DNA of 64,000 bases from Streptacidiphilus rugosus AM-16 (GTDB lineage: Bacteria; Actinomycetota; Actinomycetes; Streptomycetales; Streptomycetaceae): assembly GCF_000744655.1 (NCBI RefSeq), contig NZ_JQMJ01000004.1:1550001-1614000 (forward strand). Reading direction: 5' to 3'. Below are positions 1 through 8,357 of the stretch, one piece after another. Within the stretch, counting starts at the first letter, position 1. Each line of letters starts with the position of its first letter. The notes below the pieces were generated by a model that was not told the origin of the DNA, made no database searches, and was given only the letters and a program-made list of their open reading frames with translations. The position numbers and the translations under genes were made by a program.

Positions 1-59
1 GCGAAGGTCAGGAATCAGCGCTGCTCGATGCAGCACGGGTGGATTCAGCACGGGTGGAT

Positions 60-1403
60 TCAGCACTGATCGATGAAGCGGTCGAGCACCCGCACGCCGA
101 ACTTCAGCGCGTCGACCGGAACACGCTCGTCCACCCCGTGGAACATCCCGGCGAAATCCAGGTCGGCCGGCAGCTTCAGCGGTGCGAAGCCGAAGCAGCG
201 GATGCCGAGCTCCGAGAAGGCCTTCGCGTCCGTGCCTCCGGACAGCGTGTACGGCACCGCCCGGGCGATCGGGTCCTCGGCCTTCAGGGCCGCCTGCATC
301 GCGGCCACCAGCGGGCCGTCGAAGTCGGTCTCCAGCGCCTTGTCGGTGTGCACGTCCTCGCGCCGCACGCGCGGACCCAGCACGGAGTCCAGTTCGGCCA
401 GGAACTCCTCCTCGTAGCCGGGCAGGAAGCGTCCGTCCACGTGCGCGGTGGCCTGGCCGGGGATGACGTTGACCTTGTAGCCGGCGCCGAGCATCGTCGG
501 CTGCGCGGTGTTGCGCAGTGTGGCGCCGATCAGCTTGGCGATGCCGCCGAGCCGCTCCAGCGTGGTGTCCATGTCCTCCGGGTCCAGCTCGACGCCCAGG
601 GCGTCGGAGAGCTCGTCGAGGAAGTGCCGCACGCTCTTGGTGATCCGCACCGGGAACTGGTGCCGGCCGAGCCTGGCCACCGCCTCGCACAGCTCGGTGA
701 TGGCGTTGTCCTTGTTGGTCATCGAGCCGTGGCCTGCGGTGCCGTCCACGGTGAGCCGCATCCAGTGCATGCCCTTCTCCGCGGTCTCCACCAGGTAGAG
801 CCGCAGGTTCTCGTCCACGGTGAAGGAGAAGCCGCCGACCTCGCCGATGGCCTCGCTGACCCCGTCGAACAGCCCCCGGTGCCTGTCGACCAGGTGGTGC
901 GCCCCGTAGACGCCGCCCGCCTCCTCGTCGGCGAGGAAGGCGAGCACGATGTCGCGCGGGGGCCTGCGCCCGCTGCGCAGCCGGTCGCGGACGACGGCGA
1001 GCGTCATCGCGTCCATGTCCTTCATGTCGACCGCGCCGCGCCCCCAGACCATCCCGTCGGCGATCTCGCCGGCGAAGGGATGGTGGGTCCAGTCGGCGGC
1101 GTTGGCCGGGACCACGTCCGTGTGGCCGTGGATCAGCAGCGCCGGGCGGGAGGAGTCCTCCCCGGCGATCCTGGCGATCGTGCTCGCGCGGCCCTTGTCC
1201 GACTCGATGATCTGCGGCTCCAGACCGAACTCGGCGAGCTTCTCGGCGACGTACTCGGCGGCGGCGCGCTCGCCGGGGCCCGAGCCGTCGCCGTAGTTGC
1301 TGGTGTCGATCCGGATCAGGTCCCGGCACAGGTCGGCGACCTCCGCCTCGCCGAAGCCCTCGCCGGAGCCCCCGGTCGGGTTGACGCCCACTGTCTCGCT
1401 CAC
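60..1403 (-). CDS. M20 family metallopeptidase
   Basis: Predicted cytoplasmic dizinc amidohydrolase of the M20/ArgE/DapE family, 447 aa, cleaving an N-acyl group or dipeptide; the substrate cannot be told from sequence. The metal site is visible: HGHTD at about residues 92-96, the bridging Asp in GRGAVDMKD near 127, the catalytic Glu pair DEE at 159-161, and a C-terminal metal His in MFHGVDER. The dimerisation insert lies between about 200 and 330. I chose the GTG at 1403 because a GGGAGAGAGG ribosome site lies 8-15 nt upstream and homology starts soon after; an in-frame extension to 1514 codes for low-complexity Arg/Gly-rich sequence. The gene stands alone and its 5' side faces the divergent tRNA-Leu. 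Family assignment is firm, substrate unknown. Confidence 0.92.
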   Translation of the reverse strand: MSETVGVNPTGGSGEGFGEAEVADLCRDLIRIDTSNYGDGSGPGERAAAEYVAEKLAEFGLEPQIIESDKGRASTIARIAGEDSSRPALLIHGHTDVVPANAADWTHHPFAGEIADGMVWGRGAVDMKDMDAMTLAVVRDRLRSGRRPPRDIVLAFLADEEAGGVYGAHHLVDRHRGLFDGVSEAIGEVGGFSFTVDENLRLYLVETAEKGMHWMRLTVDGTAGHGSMTNKDNAITELCEAVARLGRHQFPVRITKSVRHFLDELSDALGVELDPEDMDTTLERLGGIAKLIGATLRNTAQPTMLGAGYKVNVIPGQATAHVDGRFLPGYEEEFLAELDSVLGPRVRREDVHTDKALETDFDGPLVAAMQAALKAEDPIARAVPYTLSGGTDAKAFSELGIRCFGFAPLKLPADLDFAGMFHGVDERVPVDALKFGVRVLDRFIDQC

Positions 1404-1576
1404 GCTGCTCAGCCTCTCTCCCACGTCACGTCGGCCCGCCTCCGGCGACTCCCGGCCCGCGGCCCCGGCCCATCCTCCCCCGGCCGTGCGCCGCCGCCCA
1501 AGAGCGCCGCGCATCGGCGCAGGTCCCCGGCCCGAACGCGGTCGGCAGGGCTGCCGCAGTCGGCCGGGAAACGTGG

Positions 1577-1606
1577 TTCGGAACCCCCGCTGATCTTTGC
1601 TATGGT
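1577..1606 (+). promoter_or_regulatory. Probable promoter of tRNA-Leu
   Basis: A TATGGT -10 element at 1601-1606 is preceded at 18 bp by the weak -35 TTCGGA (1577-1582). The inferred start site would be near 1613, about 40 bp before the mature tRNA. The -10 match is good and the -35 poor, so this is an inference from position. Confidence 0.4.
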
Positions 1607-1652
1607 TTACCTCGTCAGCGAGGCCGACAGGCCAGAGCGGACAGAGTCCGAT

Positions 1653-1735
1653 GCGCGGGTGGCGGAATGGCAGACGCGCTAGCTTGAGGTGCTAGTGCCC
1701 TTCGGGGCGTGGGGGTTCAAGTCCCCCCTCGCGCA
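1653..1735 (+). tRNA. tRNA-Leu (anticodon GAG, reads CUC)
   Basis: An 83-nt class II tRNA. The acceptor arms GCGCGGG (1653-1659) and CTCGCGC (1728-1734) pair fully with one G-U, and the discriminator is A1735. The anticodon stem CTAGC/GCTAG encloses a 7-nt loop with anticodon GAG at 1686-1688. A long variable arm (TGCCCTTCGGGGCG) and a T arm with GTTCAAG follow. CCA is not encoded, as is usual in actinomycetes. CUC is a major leucine codon in this GC-rich genome. Confidence 0.95.
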
Positions 1736-1746
1736 CGCATCGGAAT

Positions 1747-1778
1747 CGCCGACCCGGTTTCATCCGGGTCGGCGTTTC
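1747..1778 (+). terminator. Intrinsic terminator after tRNA-Leu
   Basis: A perfect 11-bp stem (1747-1757 with 1764-1774) closes a TTTCAT loop and is followed by TTTCTG. It begins 12 nt after the tRNA and precedes the phosphatase gene, so it separates the two transcripts. Confidence 0.85.
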
Positions 1779-1867
1779 TGCATTTTCGTGTCCAGCGGAA
1801 GGCAGCCGTGCCCGCCGGGTGGCATCGCCGCCCGGCGGGGCTGCGACGGGGATGGGACGATCTGCGT

Positions 1868-3580
1868 ATGGGCGAGGCGAACTCGCGGCCGGGGCCGGTG
1901 GACGAAGCCGTCGCCGGACCCGCCGGCGATCTGCGGCTGCTGCGGCAGATCCTTGACCGGGCGATCGTGGGCGTCGCCGTGCTGGACACCGAGCTGCGCT
2001 ACACCTACGTGAACGAGGCCCTGGCGCAGGTCAACGGCGTGGCCGCGGAGCTGCACGTCGGTCGCAGGATCGCCGAGGTGGTGCCCGGCATCAACGTCGA
2101 GGCGGCCGAGGCCGAGCTGCGGGCCGTCATGGCGGACGGGGTGCCGCGCCACCACACGGTCGAGGGCACCACCGCGGCCGACCCCTCCGGCGAGCTGCGC
2201 TGGTGGCACAACGCGTACAACCGGCTCGAGACCCCGGCCGGCGAGGTGCTGGGCGTCGTGGGCATGGTTCTGGAGATCACCGAGGACCGCCGGATCCGCC
2301 GCGCCCTGGACCGGGCCCGCACCAGGCTGGCGCTCCTGGACGAGGCCGCGACCCGGATCGGCACCACCCTGGACGTCCAGCTGACCTGCAAGGAGCTGAC
2401 CCGGCTGTTGGTCCCGCGGCTGACCGACATCGCGGTGGTCGACATGGTCGAGGGCGGTGAGCGGCCGGAGCGGCCCGGCGACGGGCCGCGGCTGCGACGG
2501 CTGGCGATGAGCACGACGCCGACGCTGGTCAAGGCGGGCCGCGAGTTCGGCGCGACCGGTTCCACGCACAGCCCGCAGCCCTCCTCCGCCGCGGCGCGCT
2601 GCCTGGCCGAGCAGCGGCCCGTCGTCTCCAACCTGCCCGCCGACGACCAGCTGGCCGCGGACGCCCCGGACGCCGACCGGGTCGCCCGCTACCGCAGGCT
2701 GGGCATGCACTCGGCGCTGTGCGTGCCGCTGGCGGTGCGCGAGGGCGTGATCGGCGTGGTCAACCTGGTCCGGGCGGGCGGGTCGCCGCCGTTCTCGCAG
2801 GAGGACGTGGACCTGGTCGAGGAGCTGGCCAGGCGCGCGGCCAACAGCATCAACAACGCGCAGCGTTACGCGCACGAACACGAGACGGCGCTGGTGCTGC
2901 AGCGCGCCCTGCTGTCGGAGCGGACCCGTCCGCACGGCGACGTGGAGTGCGCGGGCCGGTACCTGCCCGCCGGCAAGACGGCCGAGGTCGGCGGTGACTG
3001 GTTCGACTCGATGGCGCTGCCGGGCGGCCGGACCCTGCTGGTCGTCGGCGACGTGATGGGCCACGGCCTGGAGGCGGCGGCCACGATGGGCGAATACCGC
3101 TCGCTGATGCGGGCGCTCGCGTTCCAGGGCTGGGGTCCGGAGAAGATCCTCAGCGAGGCCCAGCGCACGGTCGAGGCCCTGGGCCTGGACCGGGTCGCCA
3201 CCTGCGTGGTCGCCGAGATCGACCCGACCGCGGGCACGCTGACCCTGGCGGGCGCGGGCCACCTGCCGCCGCTGCTGCTGCGGCGCGGCCTGGGCGCGCA
3301 GTTCGTCGAGCTTCCCGGCGATCCACCGCTCGGCGCGGGCGTCGGCCACTACCGCGGCACGACGCTGACGCTGTCGCCCGGCTCGGTCCTGCTGCTCTAC
3401 ACCGACGGCCTGGTGGAACGCCGCGGCGAGGACATCGAACTCTCCCTCGAATCCCTGGCCGCCCTCGACCTCGACCCCGACGCCCCGCTGGAGCGCCTCC
3501 TCGACACCGCCCTCACCGGCCTCGCCGCCGTCCGGGCCGAGGACGACGTCGCCCTCCTCGCCGCCCGCCTGCGGCGCTAG
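1868..3580 (+). CDS. PAS-GAF-PP2C (SpoIIE-type) serine phosphatase
   Basis: Soluble 570-aa signalling phosphatase. An N-terminal PAS domain (about residues 20-135) is followed by a GAF domain (about 155-330) and a C-terminal PP2C/SpoIIE phosphatase domain (about 350-570). The metal-binding motifs are intact: VGGDWFD near 375, VGDVMGHG, and YTDGLVERR near the C-terminus. In Streptomyces such multidomain phosphatases usually dephosphorylate anti-anti-sigma factors or related STAS partners, tuning sigma factors in response to a ligand or redox signal. No partner is encoded nearby, so the target is unknown. The ATG at 1868 follows GGGGATGGGACGA; any upstream start would run through the tRNA and its terminator. 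Confidence 0.88.
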   Translation: MGEANSRPGPVDEAVAGPAGDLRLLRQILDRAIVGVAVLDTELRYTYVNEALAQVNGVAAELHVGRRIAEVVPGINVEAAEAELRAVMADGVPRHHTVEGTTAADPSGELRWWHNAYNRLETPAGEVLGVVGMVLEITEDRRIRRALDRARTRLALLDEAATRIGTTLDVQLTCKELTRLLVPRLTDIAVVDMVEGGERPERPGDGPRLRRLAMSTTPTLVKAGREFGATGSTHSPQPSSAAARCLAEQRPVVSNLPADDQLAADAPDADRVARYRRLGMHSALCVPLAVREGVIGVVNLVRAGGSPPFSQEDVDLVEELARRAANSINNAQRYAHEHETALVLQRALLSERTRPHGDVECAGRYLPAGKTAEVGGDWFDSMALPGGRTLLVVGDVMGHGLEAAATMGEYRSLMRALAFQGWGPEKILSEAQRTVEALGLDRVATCVVAEIDPTAGTLTLAGAGHLPPLLLRRGLGAQFVELPGDPPLGAGVGHYRGTTLTLSPGSVLLLYTDGLVERRGEDIELSLESLAALDLDPDAPLERLLDTALTGLAAVRAEDDVALLAARLRR

Positions 3581-3818
3581 CCGTTCGCACTCGGCGGCCA
3601 CCCGCGGGGCGCAGCGCCGGCAGCGCCAGGCCGGCCAGGGGTGTGAGGGCCGTTCCGGCGAGGACGCCGGACGAGCGGCGCAGCAGGGCGAAGCGGGCAG
3701 GCCGGACCGCGCCGGTCGGGCCTGCCGCCTGTCGGGCAGCCGAGTCCGCCTGACTGCCCTGCTCGGCCGACGACCGAGCGGCTCAGGTGCGCGGGCGAAC
3801 CGGTGCTTGGATGGGCCC

Positions 3819-4493
3819 ATGAGTGATCTTCATGTTCTCCGGGTCTTCTGCGGCCCTGGTGGCAGCGCAGGGAATCTGCTCGGGGTGGTGCTGGACGGGG
3901 CCGCGTATCGCGAGCGCAGCGAGCGGCAGGGGCTCGCCAGGGAGCTCGGCTTCTCGGAGACGGTGTTCGTCGACGACGCCGGGGAGGGAAGGGTCGACAT
4001 CTACACGCCCGGCGCGCGCCTGCTCTTCGCCGGGCATCCCCTGGTCGGGACGGCGTGGCTGCTGCGCAGGGAGGGGTTCGCGGCGGAGACCCTGCGGCCG
4101 GAGGCCGGGGACGTCCCGGCGTGGCAGGAAGGGGAGTTCGGCTGGATCCGCGGCCGGGCGGCCTGGGCCGCCGGACGGCGGACCCAGCGGTACGGGAGCG
4201 TCGCGGACGTGGACGCCCTCACCGTGCCGCCGCTGGGTACCGGGTGGCTCTACGCGTGGGCCTGGGCGGACGAGGCCGCCGGCGAGGTGCGGACGCGCGG
4301 CTTCCCCGGGCGCGGGGACGGCGTCGAGGAGGACGAGGCGACCGGCGCGGCCGCGGTCGTGCTCACGGCCGAGCTGCAGCGCCCGCTGAGCATCCGTCAG
4401 GGGACCGGCTCGCAGATCCTGACCCGGCCGCGCCCCGACGGGGTCGTCGATGTCGGCGGGCGGGTGGTCGCGCACGAGGTGCGAACGGTGTAG
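3819..4493 (+). CDS. PhzF-family isomerase-like protein
   Basis: A 224-aa member of the PhzF (DAP-epimerase fold) family, cytoplasmic, reaction unknown. Diagnostic segments are the early GNLLGVV motif, SETVFV with the catalytic Glu at residue 47, FAGHPLVGTAW near 71-81, DEATGAAA near 177 and RQGTGSQI near the C-terminus. It is shorter than PhzF itself (about 280 aa), as are many actinobacterial paralogues. The ATG at 3819 is preferred over a TTG at 3807. No phenazine genes occur in the window, so a phenazine role should not be assumed. Confidence 0.85.
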   Translation: MSDLHVLRVFCGPGGSAGNLLGVVLDGAAYRERSERQGLARELGFSETVFVDDAGEGRVDIYTPGARLLFAGHPLVGTAWLLRREGFAAETLRPEAGDVPAWQEGEFGWIRGRAAWAAGRRTQRYGSVADVDALTVPPLGTGWLYAWAWADEAAGEVRTRGFPGRGDGVEEDEATGAAAVVLTAELQRPLSIRQGTGSQILTRPRPDGVVDVGGRVVAHEVRTV

Positions 4494-4502
4494 GTCCACG
4501 AC

Positions 4503-4558
4503 GGCCGGAGGCCGCGGGAGGCCCGGGCGGGGCCGGCACCCGCACGAGGCCTCCGGCC
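4503..4558. terminator. Inverted repeat between convergent genes
   Basis: Perfect 11-bp arms GGCCGGAGGCC (4503-4513) and GGCCTCCGGCC (4548-4558) flank a 34-nt GC-rich loop just after the PhzF-like gene and before the convergent Roadblock operon. There is no T run, which is common for Streptomyces terminators. It could serve both strands. Confidence 0.45.
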
Positions 4559-4672
4559 TTCGTCGGCCGGAGCCGTGCGAGCTCGGGGAGGGTCGAAGGC
4601 AACGTGCATCGGGTCGGGCCCTGAAGCCGACCTGGTCGATCGTCAGAACACCCGCCCAGGCGGCGGCGGGAG

Positions 4673-5200
4673 TCAGGGAAGCGCGCGCAGCCGGTCGAGG
4701 ACTCTCTGGAGCAGGGACAGCGGCGCGCTCTCGGCCGAGGCGACGGCGGCCGTCACGTGGGCGCCGACGGGGCGGCGGGGGAGGCTGTCGGACGGTGGAA
4801 GACCCGGGAGGCGGTGGAGGATTCGCCGCAGGTCCCACTGGGCCAGCGCCGGATTGGCATGGCGGCGCTCAAGGGTGACCTGGGCGAAGACCAGGCCCGT
4901 GGGGGTGACCGTCGTTTGCATGAGTACACAGTGGGCCGCTCCGGTGATCATGATCTCGTGCGGCGCCTCGGAAGCCGTGTCGCTGCGACGGGCGTAGGCC
5001 AGGGCGGCCCCCGCGGTGGCGAGGGCGAAGCCGGCGGGAGCGGTGGACACCTGTCGCGTGGACAAAACCTCGTCCGGCAGTGTGCCCATGACGGTGCTCA
5101 CCGCGCCGTTGAGGGCCAGGGCGCAGTCCAGAGCATCGCTGAGCGAGCGGATGGCGGCCGGCGTCGAACGGGGCCGCCACAGCTCTACAGAGGTTCCCAT
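4673..5200 (-). CDS. Divergent Roadblock-like partner protein (copy A)
   Basis: A 175-aa protein with no obvious enzymatic motif. Its stretch from about residue 83 to 130 (HEIMITG...LERRHANPALAQWDLRRI) aligns without gaps with the second half of the neighbouring Roadblock/LC7 protein (EDILITL...LDRRRANLAMARLRLRQV). I infer that it is a diverged Roadblock-fold paralogue with an added 45-residue C-terminal tail ending in a leucine-rich helix. A second copy lies at 42340-42939. The gene is 16 bp downstream of the canonical Roadblock gene, so the two are probably co-translated and may form a heterodimer. The biological role is unknown. Confidence 0.75.
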   Translation of the reverse strand: MGTSVELWRPRSTPAAIRSLSDALDCALALNGAVSTVMGTLPDEVLSTRQVSTAPAGFALATAGAALAYARRSDTASEAPHEIMITGAAHCVLMQTTVTPTGLVFAQVTLERRHANPALAQWDLRRILHRLPGLPPSDSLPRRPVGAHVTAAVASAESAPLSLLQRVLDRLRALP

Positions 5201-5216
5201 GGTTCGCGGTCTTCGG

Positions 5217-5609
5217 TCACAGCGACAGGTCGTCCTCCACCTGGCGCAGCCTCAGGCGGGCCATGGCCAGATTGGCGCGGCGGCGGTCCAGAGCCAGGTA
5301 GAGGAAGTGGCCCTCGCCGCCCTTCTTCGTGAGGAGCCGGATCAGGTGGTACTGGCCGGAGAGGGTGATCAAGATGTCCTCGATGGCCTCGTGATGCAGG
5401 TTGAGCATCTCCATGGTGCGCAGCTTCGACCGCACGACCTCGGTGTTACCCGCGGCCGCGACGTTCAGATCCATTTCGGGGCCGCCGCCCAGGGTGCCCA
5501 GGGCCAGGCCGCTGTTGTAGTCGACCAGAGCCACGCCGATGGCGCCCTCGATGGACATGGCGTTCTTAAGAGCGAGCTCTACGCTTGACATGGCCATGAC
5601 TGTACTCAT
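5217..5609 (-). CDS. Roadblock/LC7 domain protein (copy A)
   Basis: Small Roadblock/LC7 family protein of 130 aa. This fold dimerises and, in bacteria, usually works with Ras-like GTPases (MglB type, or CvnB in Streptomyces conservons). Typical features are the opening helix with SIEGAIGVALVDY and the C-terminal LYLALDRRRANLAMARLRLRQVEDDL. The ATG at 5609 has GGAAG 9 nt upstream, but alignment with copy B (43025-43399) would fit the internal ATG at 5591 equally well. No GTPase, histidine kinase or DUF742 gene is adjacent, so this is not a standard conservon. It sits between a TerD-VWA gene upstream (131 bp) and its divergent partner downstream (16 bp). Confidence 0.88.
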   Translation of the reverse strand: MSTVMAMSSVELALKNAMSIEGAIGVALVDYNSGLALGTLGGGPEMDLNVAAAGNTEVVRSKLRTMEMLNLHHEAIEDILITLSGQYHLIRLLTKKGGEGHFLYLALDRRRANLAMARLRLRQVEDDLSL

Positions 5610-5740
5610 CTCACCCGACTTCCGGGCTGGTTGATGAAGATCGTCACGTCGCACACATTCCGATTGTCATGAGCACGCGTCATATGCTACTCGGGTGTCG
5701 GCAGTTCGTCCGGCGAACACCTGACACGCCCGGGGCAGCG

Positions 5741-7135
5741 TCACGAGGACACGATGCCCGCCAGGCGGGCGGCGCTGATCCAGGAGGGGAACTCCGTCAG
5801 CAGCCGGTCATAGAGGTCGGAGTCGGACATGCCCGCGATGTCGTCGACAGCGAAGAACCCGACGTTGTCGACTCTTCTCCCCGGCATCGTGTCGAGCTTC
5901 TGCAGGACGCCGTAGTCGGCGCGGCCAAGACCGATGAACTGCCAGAACAGCGGTTCCTCGACCGCCTCGCACAACTCCTTCCTGATCTCGGCATTGCGGT
6001 AGACGCCGCCGTCGGAGAAGAACAGTACGAAGGTGGGCTCTGGTACCGGATTGTCGCGCACGAACTCCCTCACCTCGGAGATGACCTTCTGCTCCTCGTT
6101 CTGGATGCCGACCGCCGCCATGTCGACCTGTCCGTCCGCAGCAAGGCGGCTGGACTTCTTCTTGCGGCGGAACAGGCTGATCTGGCCGACCCGCACATGT
6201 CGCCGGATCCACTGCGGCAGATCCCCGAGGGAGAGATCGGGCAGCCGGGCCGGGTTGCTGGCAAAGGTCCACGCCTGCATGGAACCGTCGACGTCGAGCT
6301 GCGCGGCCACGGCCGCCATCCGCTCCACCACATCCGCAACGACGCCCTTGCCGTAGAGCGGCGCCATCGATCCTGACGCGTCCAGGACCAGGATCACCCG
6401 TGCCTTCTGCTCGGCTGCGCCGCCATGCTTGCGCAGGCTGACGGTGATCTGCTCCTTCCGCAGCGACAGACGCTTGCGTATGTCCAGCGGCAGCCGTTCC
6501 TCCCCCGGGCTCTGGACGGGGCGCACCGCCGGGTCCGGGGTTGAAGGCCCCACCGCCGAACCGGTCACGACAGGCGGCTCCTGCCGGCGAGGGGGTTCGT
6601 CCTCGACGGTGATCCCGAAGTCGGTCGCAAGTCCCGCCAGTCCATTGGCGTAGCCCTGAGCCACGGCACGGAACTTCCACTGGCCCTGGCGGCGGTAGAG
6701 CTCACCGACCACCAACGCCGTCTCGGCCCCGGCCTCGACATCGAACGTCGCGACCTCCGTGCGGGACGCGGGCTCCACCAGGCGCAACTGCATCTGGCCG
6801 AACTGGCCGAAGGTGCCTCCGTCGACCGAGGCACACAAGGCCACCCGGTCCGCCTCCGGCTCCACACGGTCGAGATCGACCAGCACCACATCCGCGGCGA
6901 CGGCCTCCTCCACCTGCTTCCCCAGGTGTACGACGGCACCGGAGGCGTGGCGCGGCTGGTTGTAGAAAACGAAGTCCGCATCGTCCCGGACCTTGCCGTT
7001 CGCGCCCAGGAGCAACGCCGACACGTCCGCGTCCACACCCTGCGGGTCGTGTCGCCGGCTCAGCTCCAGACGCAACCCCGCAACAACGACGGGCATGTTC
7101 TGGCCCTTGGTCAGACGCACGTCTCCCACTCCCAT
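5741..7135 (-). CDS. TerD-VWA stress protein
   Basis: A 464-aa two-domain protein. Residues 1-185 form a TerD domain (calcium-binding fold of the tellurite/stress family; note LTKGQNMPV, DADVSALLLG, DADFVFYNQP and VGELYRRQGQWKFRAVAQGY). A Pro-rich linker is followed by a von Willebrand factor A domain (about 240-460) with an intact MIDAS signature DASGSM near residue 250 and later FFSDGG. TerD/TerY-like proteins act together in membrane-associated stress complexes, with the VWA part as a metal-dependent adhesion module. The gene is 131 bp upstream of the Roadblock pair on the same strand and could be co-transcribed with it. Confidence 0.9.
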   Translation of the reverse strand: MGVGDVRLTKGQNMPVVVAGLRLELSRRHDPQGVDADVSALLLGANGKVRDDADFVFYNQPRHASGAVVHLGKQVEEAVAADVVLVDLDRVEPEADRVALCASVDGGTFGQFGQMQLRLVEPASRTEVATFDVEAGAETALVVGELYRRQGQWKFRAVAQGYANGLAGLATDFGITVEDEPPRRQEPPVVTGSAVGPSTPDPAVRPVQSPGEERLPLDIRKRLSLRKEQITVSLRKHGGAAEQKARVILVLDASGSMAPLYGKGVVADVVERMAAVAAQLDVDGSMQAWTFASNPARLPDLSLGDLPQWIRRHVRVGQISLFRRKKKSSRLAADGQVDMAAVGIQNEEQKVISEVREFVRDNPVPEPTFVLFFSDGGVYRNAEIRKELCEAVEEPLFWQFIGLGRADYGVLQKLDTMPGRRVDNVGFFAVDDIAGMSDSDLYDRLLTEFPSWISAARLAGIVSS

Positions 7136-7452
7136 CCCACGGCAACCACATCCAGGCCACGCCCATCAGCGTGCGCCCCAATCAACCACAGCCAAGTCGA
7201 CCAGCAGCGCCTCGTGAGGAAATCGGTGCAGGCCGGACCGCGGCAGGTCCAAGCTTTCTCGCTCGCCCAGGTCGGAAGGCACGGGCCGACACAGCGCCGC
7301 CCGGGGACCGGCTTCCGAGACCCTCGCAGAGATCCAGGCGCGCGGCTGGGGCCACCCGCTCCGCTGTGCCCTGGACTTGTGACCGTGCGTGCGCCTGACC
7401 GAGGTTCATGGAAGCCCGGCGCGAGCCGGGTTCGGCCGACCGCATCACCGGC
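7136..7452. other. Intergenic region upstream of the TerD-VWA gene
   Basis: 317 bp between two minus-strand genes. It must hold the promoter of the TerD-VWA gene, but I see no convincing -35/-10 pair. The only clear structure is the terminator hairpin of the PARG-like gene at 7413-7432. Open frames here look like GC-rich shadows. Confidence 0.5.
7413..7432 (-). terminator. Hairpin after the PARG-like gene
   Basis: CCCGGC (7415-7420) and GCCGGG (7425-7430) pair around a GCGA tetraloop, extended by an A-T and a G-T pair. It is 21 nt beyond the stop codon of the minus-strand PARG-like gene. Confidence 0.5.
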
Positions 7453-8286
7453 TCACCACCCAGCGAAGACCTCGGCGAACGCCGCCCGGTTCGCCGAGGG
7501 TTGGGCGCGGTCCCACACCCCGAACACGACCCGGTCGAAGACCCCCGCGAAGGCGCCGCCCGGCGCGAGCCACGTCGCGAAAGCCGCCGCCACCTCGCGC
7601 GGGTCGTTGCGGAAGACCCCGCACCCCCACGCGCCCAGCACCAGCCGCCGGGCGCCCTGCTGCGCGGCGACGCCGAGAACGCGGCCCGCCCGGCGCGCCA
7701 GTGCCTCGCGGATGCGCGGACCGGCGTCGGGCTCGCGGCGCAGCAGCTGGCCCGCGTTCGGGGCGGGGCAGGTGAGGAAGGAGACCGGGAAGGGCTCCGC
7801 GAGCAGGTCGCCGCGCTCGTCGCGGTGGACAGGGACGTCCGGGGACCAGATCACCCGGTCGCTGTAGAGCAGGTCGTCGCCGGCGCGGTGCGCCGCGTAG
7901 TACTCGGGTGCGCGCAGCAGGCAGGGGTGGAGCAGGGACTGGCGGCACAGGTCCTCCTCCTGGGCGCGGGCCCCGCCGAGGTAGCCGCCGCCGGCGTTGC
8001 GCGCGGAGGCGAAGTTGAGCACCGCGACGGGGCCGCCGCCGGTCTCGACCAGCCGGCGCGCCGCGCCCAGGCTGCCCTCGCCGGTCACCTCGAAGGCCGT
8101 TCCACCGGCCGAACCCCCGGCCCCGGGCGGGGTCAGCGGCTCGTCGGGCCCGAACAGGCGGGTGCCCGCGAGCGCCGCCGCCAGCGGTGCGGCGACGGAC
8201 ACCCGGGTCCCGTCGGCCGTGCCGTACGCACCGGCTTCGGCGATGGACTGGTTCTGCTCGGCATAGGCGCGAAGTCGGCTGCTCAC
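7453..8286 (-). CDS. TIGR02452 / bacterial PARG-like protein
   Basis: A 277-aa protein of the microbial poly(ADP-ribose) glycohydrolase-like family, with a macrodomain-related fold that would remove ADP-ribose from proteins. The catalytic signature is present: SARNAGGGYLGG followed by QEED, with the Gly triplet at 99-101 and the acidic pair E110/E111. The GTG at 8286 gives the start typical of the family (xSSRLRAYAEQN); upstream in-frame codons overlap the divergent phosphatase promoter and code for Arg-rich sequence. Only 71 bp separate it from the divergent phosphatase start, so the promoters are close together. Confidence 0.85.
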   Translation of the reverse strand: MSSRLRAYAEQNQSIAEAGAYGTADGTRVSVAAPLAAALAGTRLFGPDEPLTPPGAGGSAGGTAFEVTGEGSLGAARRLVETGGGPVAVLNFASARNAGGGYLGGARAQEEDLCRQSLLHPCLLRAPEYYAAHRAGDDLLYSDRVIWSPDVPVHRDERGDLLAEPFPVSFLTCPAPNAGQLLRREPDAGPRIREALARRAGRVLGVAAQQGARRLVLGAWGCGVFRNDPREVAAAFATWLAPGGAFAGVFDRVVFGVWDRAQPSANRAAFAEVFAGW

Positions 8287-8357
8287 GCCCCGGACGCTAG
8301 GGCAGCAGGGCCCGCACGGGCGAGCGAATTGCGTGGCCCGCCGGGTAGCGTGGCGGC

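Noticed and set aside
3581..3818. Remnant of a membrane gene between the phosphatase and PhzF-like genes
   Set aside because: A minus-strand frame gives a short hydrophobic translation, but no family match and no ribosome site. GC-rich DNA often gives this by chance.
1760..3820. A 686-codon open frame on the - strand opposite the PP2C gene
   Set aside because: Antisense shadow rich in Arg, Gln and Gly; the + frame has PAS, GAF and PP2C motifs.
5217..5609. A conservon (cvn) locus
   Set aside because: Only the Roadblock member is present. No kinase, DUF742 or GTPase gene is next to either Roadblock gene.
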